From: Actinomycetota bacterium
GTDB taxonomy: Bacteria; Actinomycetota; Thermoleophilia; Gaiellales; Gaiellaceae
Assembly: GCA_005884005.1 (NCBI GenBank)
Contig: VAWI01000063.1
Coordinates: forward strand, 1-61,418
Direction: 5' to 3'
DNA length: 61,418 nt
Under the pieces are notes generated by a model. That model searched no databases, was not told the origin of the DNA, and worked only from the letters and a program-made list of their open reading frames with translations. Each line of letters opens with the position of its first letter. Position 1 is the stretch's first letter. Below are positions 1 through 8,761 of this stretch, piece by piece. Made by a program: the position numbers and the translations under genes.

Positions 1-185
<185 letters not shown>

Positions 186-247
186 GAACTCGCTACGTCG
201 CTATGGAGTTTTGAGGGTGTACGCGCGTGCGCGAAACGCCTTGACAA

Positions 248-365
<118 letters not shown>

Positions 366-372
366 TAACTTG

Positions 373-401
373 GCGAGAGCCGGCCTTTGGCCGGCTCTCG
401 C
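373..401 (+). terminator. rRNA operon terminator hairpin
   Basis: A perfect 13-bp stem (373-385 with 389-401, GCGAGAGCCGGCC and its complement) around a TTT loop, followed by TCGTTT. It lies 8 nt after the 5S gene and is the obvious rRNA operon terminator. Confidence 0.9.
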
Positions 402-497
402 TCGTTTCGGAGCAAATGCTCGGTCGGAGCAAATGCTGCGCCTTTGCTCCGGATGGCTCGGTTTCAAAGGCGAGCCTCTTCGGCGTCAAGTGGCGGC

Positions 498-516
498 GGC
501 GCGGCAAAGCCGCGCC
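498..516 (+). repeat. GC-rich hairpin upstream of HIT gene
   Basis: GGCGCGGC-AAA-GCCGCGCC, an 8-bp perfect stem, preceded at 464-485 by a second imperfect hairpin (GGCTCG...CGAGCC). The arrangement resembles the two-hairpin repeat found elsewhere in this window, but the core is not the same, so membership is uncertain. Confidence 0.45.
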
Positions 517-545
517 TAGGTCGAACGTTGAATAGGCTGATCGCG

Positions 546-995
546 GTGAAGGGGTGTCTCGCGTGCGATCTCGCCGAGGGCCGGGTCCCGCTGCCCGGAG
601 GCGTGATTCATGAGACCGCCAATTGGTTCGTCGAGCACACGGTTGGAGCACTGGGTGTCGGAACGTTGATCTTGAAGCCCAAGCGCCATGTGACGCGCGT
701 TTCGGAGCTCACCGACGATGAAGCCGTCGAGCTGGGTCCGCTCCTGCTCCGTTGCGCTGCTGTCGTCGACGAATTGGTCGAGCCTGAGCAGGTCTATACG
801 TGTCTCTGGTCCCACGCGGGCGGCACTCCGGTTCACATTCACTACGTCGTCCAGCCGGCAACGCGTGAACTGATGGATCGACACGTTGCCTATGGGCCGA
901 ACCTTCAGGTCGCGATGTTCGACGCCGACGTCACGCCGCTCAAAGCCGACGTCGAAGCGTTCGCAGATCAAGCAAGGGCCGCTTTCAGAAGCTAG
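546..995 (+). CDS. HIT-like (histidine triad) family protein
   Basis: A 149-aa protein with a CxxC pair near the N terminus (residues 4 and 7) and an H-I-H-Y-V-V-Q segment at residues 97-103. That is the phi-His-phi-His pattern of HIT/GalT-like nucleotide-binding proteins, although the third histidine of the classical triad is not visible. A nucleotide hydrolase or transferase role follows from the family only. The reading frame is open further upstream to 387, but GTG 546 is preferred: TAGGCT (533-538) lies 7 nt before it, as at many leaderless genes here, and homology-like sequence begins with the CxxC. It ends in a 4-nt convergent overlap with the M48 gene. Substrate unknown. Confidence 0.72.
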   Translation: MKGCLACDLAEGRVPLPGGVIHETANWFVEHTVGALGVGTLILKPKRHVTRVSELTDDEAVELGPLLLRCAAVVDELVEPEQVYTCLWSHAGGTPVHIHYVVQPATRELMDRHVAYGPNLQVAMFDADVTPLKADVEAFADQARAAFRS

Positions 996-1834
996 GCCGC
1001 GCGCAGCTTTTCGCGCCAGGCGGGATCGAGGGCCCGCAGCCGGCGCACCCGCTCGGCGACGGGAGGATGCGTGACAAACAGGGACGCGAGGCCTTCTTCG
1101 GCGAACGGATTGATCGTGTAGAGCGGCTCGGTCGCCGGGCTGGCCTGGAACTCGACGAGCTCGCCGGTCTGCTCGAGACGGAGCAGGGCGTCTGCGAGTC
1201 CGTGCGGCGAGTGGCAGAGCTCCGCCGCGGCGGCGTCCGCGAGGAACTCGCGCTTCGGCGAGAGGAACAGGTTGACGAGCGCCGCGGCGAGAGGGCCTAG
1301 CGCGAACAGCAAACCACGCTGCAGGAAGCCTCCGATCCGGCTCGTTTCGACGATCGCGCAGGCGAAGACCGAGACGGTGCTCTGGATCAGCACGTCGCGA
1401 TCGCGGATATGGGCGAGCTCGTGGGCTAGGACGCCTTCGAGCTCGGCCGGGGTGGCCACGCCGAGAAGGCCACGGCTGACCGCGATCGCCGAGCCGCGCG
1501 GTCCGCGCCCGGCGCAGAGCGCCCGTGGGTAGCCGTCAGGCAGGACGTAGAGCTTCGGCATCGGCAGGCGGGCGAGCGCCGCGAGCCGCTCGACCGTGGA
1601 ATAGAGTGCCGGTGCCTCGCCGCGGGGCAGCTCACGGGCTCCGACCATCCCGAGGGCAATCCGATCGATGTAGAAGTAGCCGGCGCCAGCGAGCAGCAAG
1701 GCACAGAAAAGGAAGACCGAAAGCAGCCGGTAATTGCCGGCAAGCAACGGCACGATCCCGAGCAACGCGCAGAGACCGAACAGAAGCGCCCACGACTTGA
1801 GCACGTTCCGGACCCGCAGCAGTGTGCGGCCCAT
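992..1834 (-). CDS. M48 family zinc metalloprotease (HtpX-like)
   Basis: 280 aa. Two predicted membrane segments (about 15-33 and 36-55) precede a cytoplasm-facing catalytic domain with the zinc motif HELAH at residues 138-142. A further membrane-like stretch follows it (about 151-190), and the downstream FLADAAAAE segment probably supplies the third ligand. This is the layout of HtpX/M48B peptidases, which degrade misfolded membrane proteins; the specific role is inferred. The start follows the small upstream gene by 4 nt, so the two are probably co-transcribed on the minus strand. A second, different M48 protein is encoded at 33050-34252. Confidence 0.85.
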   Translation of the reverse strand: MGRTLLRVRNVLKSWALLFGLCALLGIVPLLAGNYRLLSVFLFCALLLAGAGYFYIDRIALGMVGARELPRGEAPALYSTVERLAALARLPMPKLYVLPDGYPRALCAGRGPRGSAIAVSRGLLGVATPAELEGVLAHELAHIRDRDVLIQSTVSVFACAIVETSRIGGFLQRGLLFALGPLAAALVNLFLSPKREFLADAAAAELCHSPHGLADALLRLEQTGELVEFQASPATEPLYTINPFAEEGLASLFVTHPPVAERVRRLRALDPAWREKLRAA

Positions 1835-1838
1835 TGAC

Positions 1839-2087
1839 CTAGGACTCTTCGGCGCCGTCGTCTTCGGCGAGCCCGCGCGGCGGCCAATCAGGCTCCGGGG
1901 CGTCGCAGCGGCTCGAGCAATGGAGCGAGGCGATGTTCTGCAGCGGGATCAGGATGTGGCCGTTCAGCTCGATGTGAGCGACGTCCTCGACGAAGCAGTA
2001 GGCCGTCAAGACACCGTCCTGGTAATCGCCGCCGAAGAGTGCGATTTCGACCTGCTCGCCTTTGTACTTATTGGTGTAGTCCTCCAC
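1839..2087 (-). CDS. Small conserved-looking hypothetical protein
   Basis: 82 aa, beginning VEDYTNKYKGEQVE and rich in aromatic and acidic residues, with no signal peptide or membrane segment. I do not recognise the family. Coding status is supported by GTG 2087 having TACACT (on the minus strand, bases 2096-2101) 8 nt upstream, the same leaderless arrangement as many neighbours, and by the 4-nt gap to the M48 protease gene. The operon suggests an accessory role for the protease, but nothing in the sequence shows it. Confidence 0.6.
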   Translation of the reverse strand: MEDYTNKYKGEQVEIALFGGDYQDGVLTAYCFVEDVAHIELNGHILIPLQNIASLHCSSRCDAPEPDWPPRGLAEDDGAEES

Positions 2088-2109
2088 CAGCGGCCAGTGT
2101 ACTGGCGTC

Positions 2110-2160
2110 TAAGGCGCAGGCCCGGCGGCCGTTCAAGCGGCATCAAGCGATGCCTTAGCC
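2110..2160. repeat. Two-hairpin intergenic repeat, copy 1
   Basis: The core GGCATC-AAGC-GATGCC (2139-2154) is preceded by GTTCAAGCG and a GC-rich first arm. It matches the linker and core of copies at 28.3, 37.3 and 48.2 kb. The TAA stop codon of the histidine phosphatase gene lies at the edge of the core (CCTTAG). Confidence 0.7.
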
Positions 2161-2820
2161 GGCGGGAGACGGCGGGGAAGAAACGGCCTTCCGGCGATCC
2201 TCCTGATCGCGCGCCAGCAGCTCGTCGATCTCCCCTGCGGGACAGAGCTCGGTAAGCCGGCCGTCCTTGATACACACCGCGGAGAGCCGGGCGTTCGGCT
2301 CCACTGGGCGAATACGGCGGTAGTCCTCGACGTCCATGCCGAGCGCGGCTCCGTGGATCGCGCGGATTGGCCCCCCGTGGGAGACGATGAGGATCCGATC
2401 CCCTTCGTGATCGTTCGCGATGCGGTGGACGGCTGCCAGAACGCGTGCGCTCATTGCCGGGTAGGTCTCCCCGTCGTCCCACCCTGTGCCGCCGGCGAGC
2501 CAGCGGCGAAACCCATCCGGAAACCTCGCCTCGGCCTGATCTCGTGTCAGCCCTTCCCACGAACCGACGCTGACCTCACGGAGCTCCGGAAGCTGGACGA
2601 CGTCGAGCCCCTGGGCTTGCGCCACCGCCTCCGCGGTCTCGCGGGCGCGGCGGAGATCGCTCGAATAAACCGCGTCGAGCGCGATGTCCGCGAGGCGCTT
2701 CGCGAGAGCGGTCGCCTGGGCGCGTCCTCGGTCGGTCAAGGGCCGGTCGGCATGCCCCTGCCAACGGCGAGCCCTGTTCCAGTCGGTCTCGCCGTGCCGG
2801 GCGAGCAGCAGCGTCGTCAC
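2155..2820 (-). CDS. Histidine phosphatase (phosphoglycerate mutase-like) family protein
   Basis: 221 aa. The phosphohistidine motif is LLLARHGETDWN (residues 4-15), with RRARETAEA after it and the second catalytic histidine in LIVSHGGPIRAIHG (about 145-158). This is the alpha-ribazole phosphatase/CobC/PhoE-type branch of the superfamily, so the substrate cannot be named. The open frame continues far upstream antisense to the SDR and dGTPase genes. GTG 2820 is chosen because the RHG motif normally starts within about 10 residues and an AGGA lies about 9 nt upstream. It is divergent from the SDR gene with a 30-nt gap. The true glycolytic mutase is gpmI at 30230. Confidence 0.85.
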   Translation of the reverse strand: MTTLLLARHGETDWNRARRWQGHADRPLTDRGRAQATALAKRLADIALDAVYSSDLRRARETAEAVAQAQGLDVVQLPELREVSVGSWEGLTRDQAEARFPDGFRRWLAGGTGWDDGETYPAMSARVLAAVHRIANDHEGDRILIVSHGGPIRAIHGAALGMDVEDYRRIRPVEPNARLSAVCIKDGRLTELCPAGEIDELLARDQEDRRKAVSSPPSPAG

Positions 2821-2850
2821 GCGTACATCCTGCCGTAGGCTTGCGCGGCC

Positions 2851-3636
2851 ATGGACCTCGGCCTTCGGGACCGCGTCTGCGTCGTCACCGGCTCGACGAA
2901 TGGAATCGGGCTCGCGACGGCGCAAGTGCTCGCCCGCGAGGGCGCCCGGGTCGTCGTTACCGGCCGCGATTCGGCGCGTGTGGAGCGCGCGCGGGAGGCG
3001 GCGGGCGCCGCGCTCGGTGTCGTCGCGGACCTCTCCGAACCAGCGGCGGCCGAGGAGGTGATCGAAGAGGCGTCGACCGCGGTCGGGGATGTCGATTGCC
3101 TCGTCAACAACGTCGGAGTCGCCTACCAGGCGAGCTTCGACGAGGTGAGCGACGAGCAATGGGACGAGATGTGGCAGCTGAACGTGATGAGCTTCGTCCG
3201 GGCGATCCGTGCGGTGCTGCCCTCCATGCGTAGCCGCGGCTCGGGCGTGATCGTGAACGTCTCGTCGACCGCCGCGAAGCGTCCATCGACCGGAATGCCG
3301 AACTACTCGGTCACAAAGGCTGCCGTGCTTTCGCTCTCGCGACTTGTCGCCGACCTCTATGCGAAGGACGGCGTTCGCTGCAACGCGATCGCGCCCGGAC
3401 CGACCGCGACCGGCGCGTGGCTCGACGAGGGCGGCCTTGCCGACCAGCAGGCTCAGCGCTCCGGTAAGTCGCACCAGGAGGTACTCGAATCCGTCGCCGC
3501 CGGGCGGCCGCTCGGCAGGCTGGCCGAGCCGGAAGAGATCGCCTCCGTGATCGCCTTTCTCTGCTCGGAGCGGGCGAGCTACGTGACCGGCGCCGCGTGG
3601 AGCGCAGACGGCGGCACGGTGCCAATCATCATCTGA
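2851..3636 (+). CDS. Short-chain dehydrogenase/reductase (SDR) oxidoreductase
   Basis: 261 aa, the usual length of a classical SDR. The Rossmann cofactor motif TGSTNGIG is at residues 14-21, the structural NNVG at about 88-91, a catalytic serine in VNVSSTA and the YSVTK active site (Y-x-x-x-K) at about 152-156. The C terminus YVTGAAWSADGG is the usual SDR ending. It should reduce or oxidise a carbonyl/alcohol with NAD(P); substrate unknown. ATG 2851 has TAGGCT (2836-2841) 9 nt upstream, suggesting a leaderless mRNA. A GC hairpin follows at 3713. Confidence 0.92.
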   Translation: MDLGLRDRVCVVTGSTNGIGLATAQVLAREGARVVVTGRDSARVERAREAAGAALGVVADLSEPAAAEEVIEEASTAVGDVDCLVNNVGVAYQASFDEVSDEQWDEMWQLNVMSFVRAIRAVLPSMRSRGSGVIVNVSSTAAKRPSTGMPNYSVTKAAVLSLSRLVADLYAKDGVRCNAIAPGPTATGAWLDEGGLADQQAQRSGKSHQEVLESVAAGRPLGRLAEPEEIASVIAFLCSERASYVTGAAWSADGGTVPIII

Positions 3637-3712
3637 CAAAGCGCAGAGAGAATTCGCTTCCGGCGCAGGCCCGCCGAAGACACGGCACAGGATCCGCGTT
3701 AGCGTGAATTCA

Positions 3713-3730
3713 GGGGCGCGTTTTCGCCCC
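3713..3730 (+). terminator. Hairpin downstream of SDR gene
   Basis: GGGGCG-CGTTTT-CGCCCC, a 6-bp perfect stem, 77 nt after the SDR stop. A T-tract lies in the loop but none after the stem, so it is a possible terminator only. The rest of 3637-3834 shows no gene. Confidence 0.45.
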
Positions 3731-3834
3731 CAATCCGGGTGGACCGGGGTTCCGCGAGGAAGGTGCGGTTGGCGGCCCGGCGGCTCCGAAAAGGCGCTGC
3801 CGCCTCGACCGGGCGAGCGGCTAGAGTCGGTCCC

Positions 3835-4815
3835 GTGCCCGAGCTCGCAGGGAGAGTCGCTGACGCCTTCGCAACGCGGATCCGCGAGCAGGAGGAGGCC
3901 TGGCTCTCGCCGTTGGCGGTCCGGTCGTACGAGACCCGCGGGCGCATCCGCGCGGAGGACGATTGCCGCCTGCGAACGCCGCTTCAGCGCGATCGCGACC
4001 GGATCGTTCACTCGAAATCGTTTCGCCGCCTCAAGCACAAGACGCAGGTCTTCATCGACCCGAGTGGCGACCACTACCGGACACGGCTTACGCACACGCT
4101 CGAGACGACGGGCATCTCCCGCGGCGTCGCCCGGGCGTTGCGCTTGAACGAGGATCTGACCGAGGCAATCGGCCTGGGTCACGATCTCGGCCACCCGGCA
4201 TTCGGGCACGCGGGCGAGGAGGCTCTCGACGCTGCCCTCCGCGAACGCTTCGGCCTCGGCTTCCGCCACAACGTGCACTCGCTGCGCGTTGTCGATCATC
4301 TCGAGCGCGAAGGGCGCGGGCTCAACCTCACCGCCGAGGTGCGCGATGGAATCCTCAATCACACTGGCGAGAACGAGCCGGAAACGCTCGAGGGCAAGAT
4401 CGTGCGGCTGGTCGACCGCGTCGCCTACATCAACCACGACATCGACGACGCGGTGCGGGCCGGCGTGCTCGAGACCGCCGACCTTCCCGCTGACGAGATT
4501 GAGCTCCTCGGGCCGACAGGCCCGCGCCGGATCGACACGCTCGTCCACGACCTGGTCGAGACCTCCGAGCGCGCCGGCGACATCCGCCAGAGCGACGAGA
4601 TCGCCGAGGCGATGCTCTCGCTGCGCTCCTTCATGTTCGAGCGCGTCTACCTTGCGGCTGACGCGAAGCCGAACCAGGAGCGCGCAGACGCGATCATCCG
4701 CAGGATCTTCGCCCACCTGGTCGACGAAGGACGTTCGGCTCAGGATGCGACCGACTACGTCGCCGGCATGACCGATCGATTTGCGCTCGCTTACGCGGCG
4801 AGGCTCGAGGGCTGA
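3835..4815 (+). CDS. dGTPase-like HD-domain deoxynucleotide triphosphohydrolase
   Basis: 326 aa. The HD metal site is complete: His in RTRLTHTLE (residue 87), the HD pair in GLGHDLGHPAFGH (116-117) and a distal Asp in VDRVAYINHD. The N-terminal pattern RTPLQRDRDRIVHSKSFRRLKHKTQ is typical of the bacterial dGTPase-like family. It hydrolyses dNTPs to nucleoside and triphosphate, by family. GTG 3835 is chosen because TAGAGT (3822-3827) sits 7 nt upstream; the longer frame from 3739 adds an Arg-rich segment without homology-like features. The dnaG start abuts its stop codon, so dNTP turnover and replication priming are co-expressed. Confidence 0.9.
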   Translation: MPELAGRVADAFATRIREQEEAWLSPLAVRSYETRGRIRAEDDCRLRTPLQRDRDRIVHSKSFRRLKHKTQVFIDPSGDHYRTRLTHTLETTGISRGVARALRLNEDLTEAIGLGHDLGHPAFGHAGEEALDAALRERFGLGFRHNVHSLRVVDHLEREGRGLNLTAEVRDGILNHTGENEPETLEGKIVRLVDRVAYINHDIDDAVRAGVLETADLPADEIELLGPTGPRRIDTLVHDLVETSERAGDIRQSDEIAEAMLSLRSFMFERVYLAADAKPNQERADAIIRRIFAHLVDEGRSAQDATDYVAGMTDRFALAYAARLEG

Positions 4816-6465
4816 GTGGCGCGCATCGCGGACACCTCGGTCGAGGCGGTCAAAGCCGCCGCCGACGTCGTCGAGGTCATTTCCGGACGGACGCAGCTGA
4901 AGCGATCAGGCGCGCGCTTCACGGGGCTTTGTCCCTTCCACGACGAACGGACACCGTCGTTTTCCGTCAGTCCCGAAAAGGGCACCTATTACTGCTTCGG
5001 CTGCCAGCGGGGAGGCGACGCAATCTCGTTCGTCGAGGAGACCGAGGGCGTGGACTTCGTCGGGGCGATCGAATGGCTCGCGCAGCGGTTCAGCATTCCG
5101 CTCGAATATGAGGAGGCCTCGCCCGAGCAGGACGCGAAGCGCCGGCGGCGGGAACGCCTCTACGCCGTGCTCGACGCCGCGGCCTCCTTCTACGGGCGTT
5201 ACCTGTGGGAGTCGCAGGCCGGGGCGGAGGCGCGTGCGTACCTCGAGGGCCGCGGCCTCGCCGAGGACGTCTGCCGTGAGTACCAGCTGGGCCTCGCGGC
5301 CCGGGGTTCGACGCTCGCGCGCAAGGCGGGCGAGCGCGGCTTCACTCGGCAGGAGCTCACCGGCGCCGGGCTTCTGAACCGACGCGGAAGCGACTACTTC
5401 CAGGGCCGCCTGCTCTTCCCGATCGGGGACGCGCGCGGTCGTGTCCTCGGCTTCCAGGCGCGGCGGCTGCGGCAGGACGATCCCCTTCAGGCGAAGTACG
5501 TCAACTCGCCTGAGGGCGAGTTGTTTCGCAAGGGCGACCTGCTCTACGGGCTCGACCGCGCCCGCACGGCGATCGCGCGGGAGGAACGGGCGCTGATCGT
5601 CGAGGGCAACACGGACGTGCTCGCCCTGCGGCAAGCCGGGCTCGGCCCGGTGGTGGCTTCCATGGGAACCGCGCTCACCGAACGCCAGCTGAAGGAGCTC
5701 AGCCGACTGACTCGCAAGCTCTACCTCTGCTTCGACGCCGACGCGGCGGGCGAGGCGGCGACGCTACGCGGGATGGACCTCGCCGCCGCGCAGGGATTCG
5801 ACGTCCGCGTCGTCGCGCTGCCCGTTGGAACAGATCCCGCCGACGCCGCGGACGGGTTCGAGCGCCGGCTCGCGAAGGCGGAGAGCTACGTCCTCCACCG
5901 CGTGCGGCTGGAGCTCGACCGCGCGCCTGATCGCCAGGAGGCTTTTGTTCGCGCGCGCGAAATCTTGGGTCGCTTCGAGGATTCACCAGAGCGGCAGCAG
6001 GCGCTGCGGCTGGTGGCCGACCGGCTGGACCTGCCGCGCGAGACACAGGCCGGCCTCGTCCCTCGCCGCGGGGCGCGGACGGCTGCGGCGACGGTCTCGC
6101 CGAAGCTGCTCGAAGCGGGGGCCCGGTTGGAGCGCGATGCGCTCGCCGGCGCCGCAGCCCATCCGGAGCTGCGGGACCTGCTCGCCGAGCTCTCGTCCGA
6201 CCATTTCGACGCCGACCTTCACCGGCGCGCGCGCGAGTATCTGCTCGAACCGGGCGAAGCTGATCGTGAGCTGGTTCAGCTCCTCGCCGAGCTCGACGCC
6301 AGGGCCGACGCCGAGGGCATCGACGAGGCGACGACCAAGGAGCTGCTACTGAACCTGCACGAGCGGAAGCTTCGGCGAGAGCTCCAAAACGCCGATTTCG
6401 AGCGGACGAAAGAGCTGCAGGAAGAACTCGAACGGCTTCGTAGCGCTGCGACGAACCTCGTCTAG
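4816..6465 (+). CDS. dnaG: DNA primase
   Basis: 549 aa. The N-terminal zinc ribbon has C39-PFH42 and C60-FGC63. The primase core follows, then a Toprim domain with LIVEGNTDVLALRQAG and the acidic CFDADAAGEAA motif. A C-terminal helical region (about 430-549) would bind DnaB helicase. It is somewhat shorter than the common 600-650 aa but all catalytic parts are present. GTG 4816 directly follows the TGA of the dGTPase gene, so translation is coupled. It makes the RNA primers for replication. Confidence 0.96.
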   Translation: MARIADTSVEAVKAAADVVEVISGRTQLKRSGARFTGLCPFHDERTPSFSVSPEKGTYYCFGCQRGGDAISFVEETEGVDFVGAIEWLAQRFSIPLEYEEASPEQDAKRRRRERLYAVLDAAASFYGRYLWESQAGAEARAYLEGRGLAEDVCREYQLGLAARGSTLARKAGERGFTRQELTGAGLLNRRGSDYFQGRLLFPIGDARGRVLGFQARRLRQDDPLQAKYVNSPEGELFRKGDLLYGLDRARTAIAREERALIVEGNTDVLALRQAGLGPVVASMGTALTERQLKELSRLTRKLYLCFDADAAGEAATLRGMDLAAAQGFDVRVVALPVGTDPADAADGFERRLAKAESYVLHRVRLELDRAPDRQEAFVRAREILGRFEDSPERQQALRLVADRLDLPRETQAGLVPRRGARTAAATVSPKLLEAGARLERDALAGAAAHPELRDLLAELSSDHFDADLHRRAREYLLEPGEADRELVQLLAELDARADAEGIDEATTKELLLNLHERKLRRELQNADFERTKELQEELERLRSAATNLV

Positions 6466-6497
6466 GCGTCCCTCAGGACGCCGACGATGAAGACTGT

Positions 6498-6512
6498 GGC
6501 GGCTTTGCCGCC
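6498..6512 (+). terminator. Small hairpin after dnaG
   Basis: GGCGGC-TTT-GCCGCC, a perfect 6-bp stem 33 nt after the dnaG stop. There is no T-tract. It could end the dGTPase-dnaG transcript before the tRNA promoter. Confidence 0.45.
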
Positions 6513-6608
6513 GCAGCCGCTAACCCGGGCCGATGGTACGTTCAAACGTCTAGTTTGAGAATTGGCTCGTCAGACGCGCGGCTACAATCCGTCCCGGCCG
6601 AGCGCCGA

Positions 6609-6683
<75 letters not shown>

Positions 6684-6853
6684 TTCTTATGCCTCCAGGG
6701 CAGCCTTTGGGTGCGCGCTCCGGGCCGCCTCAATCGTTCGGGTGCGGCCGCGGCACGGGGGGTATGGCGACTCCTGGATACCGGACCCAGGGCGGCGCGC
6801 GAGGACGGGTCGCCCTGGTTCCGCTTGAGAGTGTGGAGTCCAGTCAGGCGGCG

Positions 6854-7021
6854 CTAGTAGCCACCACCGCCGCCGCCACCACTGCCACCACCACCCATGT
6901 AGATGAGTAGCAGGACGGCAACCACGACTGCCGCGAGCACGAGGGCCGCAACGATCATCCAGCGCATGCGACTCCAAGAGCGAAACCCGCGCTGAGCATG
7001 CTGCTCGTGAAACGTGGTCAC
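6854..7021 (-). CDS. Small membrane protein with glycine-rich tail
   Basis: A 55-aa ORF with a hydrophilic N terminus (VTTFHEQHAQRGFRSW), one strong membrane segment (about 22-41, MIVAALVLAAVVVAVLLLIY) and a tail made almost only of glycine ending in Tyr. The start GTG 7021 is fixed by an AAAGGAGG Shine-Dalgarno on the minus strand (complement of 7030-7037) 8 nt upstream, one of the best in the window. N-in/C-out topology with an exposed Gly tail is likely. The family is not recognised. It is divergent from the 7158 gene, with a shared regulatory gap of 136 nt. Confidence 0.68.
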   Translation of the reverse strand: MTTFHEQHAQRGFRSWSRMRWMIVAALVLAAVVVAVLLLIYMGGGGSGGGGGGGY

Positions 7022-7157
7022 GAAGACCACCTCCTTTTGCGGTGTAGTCAGCGCTTAGAGATCCTTACGACTTTCAACACGTATCGGATTGCCTGGCTAA
7101 TCGCTTGTGTTCGATAGCCCAGCGTGAGAGTGTCGGCCGTCACTCAAGGAGGTTTCC

Positions 7158-7463
7158 ATGCACGCCCGTGTCAGCACTTACCAGACCGACGATCCCGAGG
7201 GTCTCATCGAGGGATTCAAAAGCGTCTCATCGGATCTCGAACAGGTCGACGGTTTCTCCCACGGCTATTTCCTGGTCGACAAGGACGGCGGCAAGGCTCT
7301 CTCAATCACGATCTGGGAGAGCGAAGACGCCCTTCTTGCAAGCAAGAGCAAGGCGGATGAGCTTCGGGAGCGGGGAACCGAGGCTAGCGACACATCGATC
7401 GACTCGGTCGATCATTACGAGATCAGTCACTGGGTGGGCTCGCCGACCGCCTTGCGCGTCTGA
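7158..7463 (+). CDS. Small dimeric alpha-beta barrel (ABM-like) protein
   Basis: 101 aa. The pattern (VSTYQTDDPEGLIEGFKSV, then GFSHGYFLVDKDGGKALSITIWESEDALLASKS, then HYEISHW) fits the antibiotic biosynthesis monooxygenase/dimeric ferredoxin-like fold: strand, helix, two strands with a W-E-S-E-D-A motif, helix, strand. Such proteins act as small monooxygenases or sensors; no substrate can be assigned. ATG 7158 has a strong AAGGAGG 6 nt upstream, so this gene is translated from a leadered mRNA, unlike many here. Confidence 0.75.
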   Translation: MHARVSTYQTDDPEGLIEGFKSVSSDLEQVDGFSHGYFLVDKDGGKALSITIWESEDALLASKSKADELRERGTEASDTSIDSVDHYEISHWVGSPTALRV

Positions 7464-7516
7464 CACCACCGCTCACCGGCTGTAGACCTTCGCAGCCGGC
7501 CTGACAAACTCCGGCT

Positions 7517-7645
7517 GTGCCGGAAGACACGGGCCGGCGCGACGGTTTCGCCGGGCTGGCCTTGCGGAACCGCAGGGCCGGGTGGCAGCGGAAGCCGTTC
7601 ACGAGCCTCAGCCGCGCTCACGTCTCCGTCTACGAAAAGCCTTGA
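7517..7645 (+). CDS. Possible 42-aa ORF coupled to the sugar dehydrogenase gene
   Basis: GTG 7517 opens a 42-codon frame (VPEDTGRRDGFAGL... ending SVYEKP) whose TGA overlaps a TTG start of the next gene as TTGA (7642-7645). The peptide is basic and I recognise no family. The overlap is the only real support. The alternative is that this stretch is simply the N-terminal coding region of the downstream gene from GTG 7582. Confidence 0.3.
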   Translation: MPEDTGRRDGFAGLALRNRRAGWQRKPFTSLSRAHVSVYEKP

Positions 7646-8694
7646 GGCTGATAGCCGCCGCTACGACGATCCTCGCCCTTGGAGCGGCGGGAGCCGGCGC
7701 CGGACCCGGTTCGTTCGGGCTTCCCCTCGTGCCGGCGGGCTTCCGGGTGGAGACCTTTGCTGAGGGCCTGTCGCACCCGACTGCGATGGCATACGGCCCC
7801 GACGGCCGCGTTTACGTCACCGAGACCGATGGAAGCCTCGTCAGCATCACCCGCGGGACGAGGAAGCCGCGTGTTCGTCTGCGTGGTCTGCGAACGCCGC
7901 TCGGGCTCACGTGGCGCGGCCGAACGCTGTTTCTCTCCGAGAAAGGCCGGCTCGAGCGAGCTGTCCTGAGCCGGGGCCGGCTCGTGAGGCGGAAGGTGCT
8001 CGCGTCAGGGCTTCCCTACGGCGAGCACCAGCAGGACAACGTCGTCATCGGTCGCGATGGGCGTCTCTACCTCGGCAGCGGCTCGACCTGCGACGCCTGC
8101 CGCGAACGCGACCGGCGCAGCGCTGCGGTCCTTTCGCTTCGGCCGGACGGTCGCGAGTTGCGCGTCTACGCCAGTGGGTTGCGCAACCCGTTCGGCCTTG
8201 CCATTCAACCGAGCTCGGGTCGGCTGTACGCAACTGTCAATGGTCAGGACGCGCTCGGCAACCGCAGCGATCCGGAACCGGCCGACACGCTCGTTGTTGT
8301 GCGGCGAGGCGCACGCTACGGGTGGCCGCGCTGCTGGGCGAATGCCCGCACACTTCGCATGAACGGTCACTGCGGCGGCGTAACGGCCCCAGCGGCCTAC
8401 CTCGAGCCGCACGCCTCGGCCGACGGACTCGCCTTCTACACCGGGAGAAGCTTCCCGCCCGCGTATAGAGGCAGCCTCTTCATCGCCGAGTGGGGTCAGT
8501 ACTACAGCCGACGGTTCGGCAGGCGCGTCGTCAGGGTCGAGCTCAAACGGGACGGTCGTGCGCGGCGAGTCGTCCCCTTCGCGTCCGGCTTCGAGCATCC
8601 ACTGGCGCTCCTCGTCGACAGACGGGGCGGCCTCTTGGTGGCAGATTGGGGGAGCGGAATCGTTTACCGGATTCAGGCCGACGGCCGCCGATGA
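7642..8694 (+). CDS. Secreted PQQ-dependent sugar dehydrogenase-like beta-propeller (GSDH/sorbosone dehydrogenase family)
   Basis: 350 aa from TTG 7642 (370 from GTG 7582, in the same frame). A signal peptide RLIAAATTILALGAAGAGA leads into a six-bladed propeller. Its family marks are GFRVETFAEGLSHPTAMAYGPDGRVYVTE, GEHQQDNVVIGRDGRLYLGSGS, SGLRNPFGLAIQP and DGLAFYTG followed by GSLFIAEWGQ near the end. Family members oxidise aldoses with PQQ or calcium at the cell surface; activity here is inferred. TTG 7642 puts the signal peptide at the very N terminus, GTG 7582 gives a 20-residue longer basic n-region; I cannot decide between them. Confidence 0.82.
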   Translation: MRLIAAATTILALGAAGAGAGPGSFGLPLVPAGFRVETFAEGLSHPTAMAYGPDGRVYVTETDGSLVSITRGTRKPRVRLRGLRTPLGLTWRGRTLFLSEKGRLERAVLSRGRLVRRKVLASGLPYGEHQQDNVVIGRDGRLYLGSGSTCDACRERDRRSAAVLSLRPDGRELRVYASGLRNPFGLAIQPSSGRLYATVNGQDALGNRSDPEPADTLVVVRRGARYGWPRCWANARTLRMNGHCGGVTAPAAYLEPHASADGLAFYTGRSFPPAYRGSLFIAEWGQYYSRRFGRRVVRVELKRDGRARRVVPFASGFEHPLALLVDRRGGLLVADWGSGIVYRIQADGRR

Positions 8695-8761
8695 GTTCTG
8701 ACCCGCCGATCGGTCTATAGCTCACAGTGACGAAGCACCAGGTCGGAAACACAGGACGAAT

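Noticed and set aside
2155-4716. 853-codon open frame on the minus strand
   Set aside because: Only the last 221 codons encode a protein (histidine phosphatase). The rest is antisense to the SDR and dGTPase genes and reads as high-GC shadow.
6689-6910. 73-codon plus ORF after tRNA-Asn
   Set aside because: No ribosome site or box; its Thr/Ala-rich end is the complement of the glycine codons of the minus-strand small protein gene.
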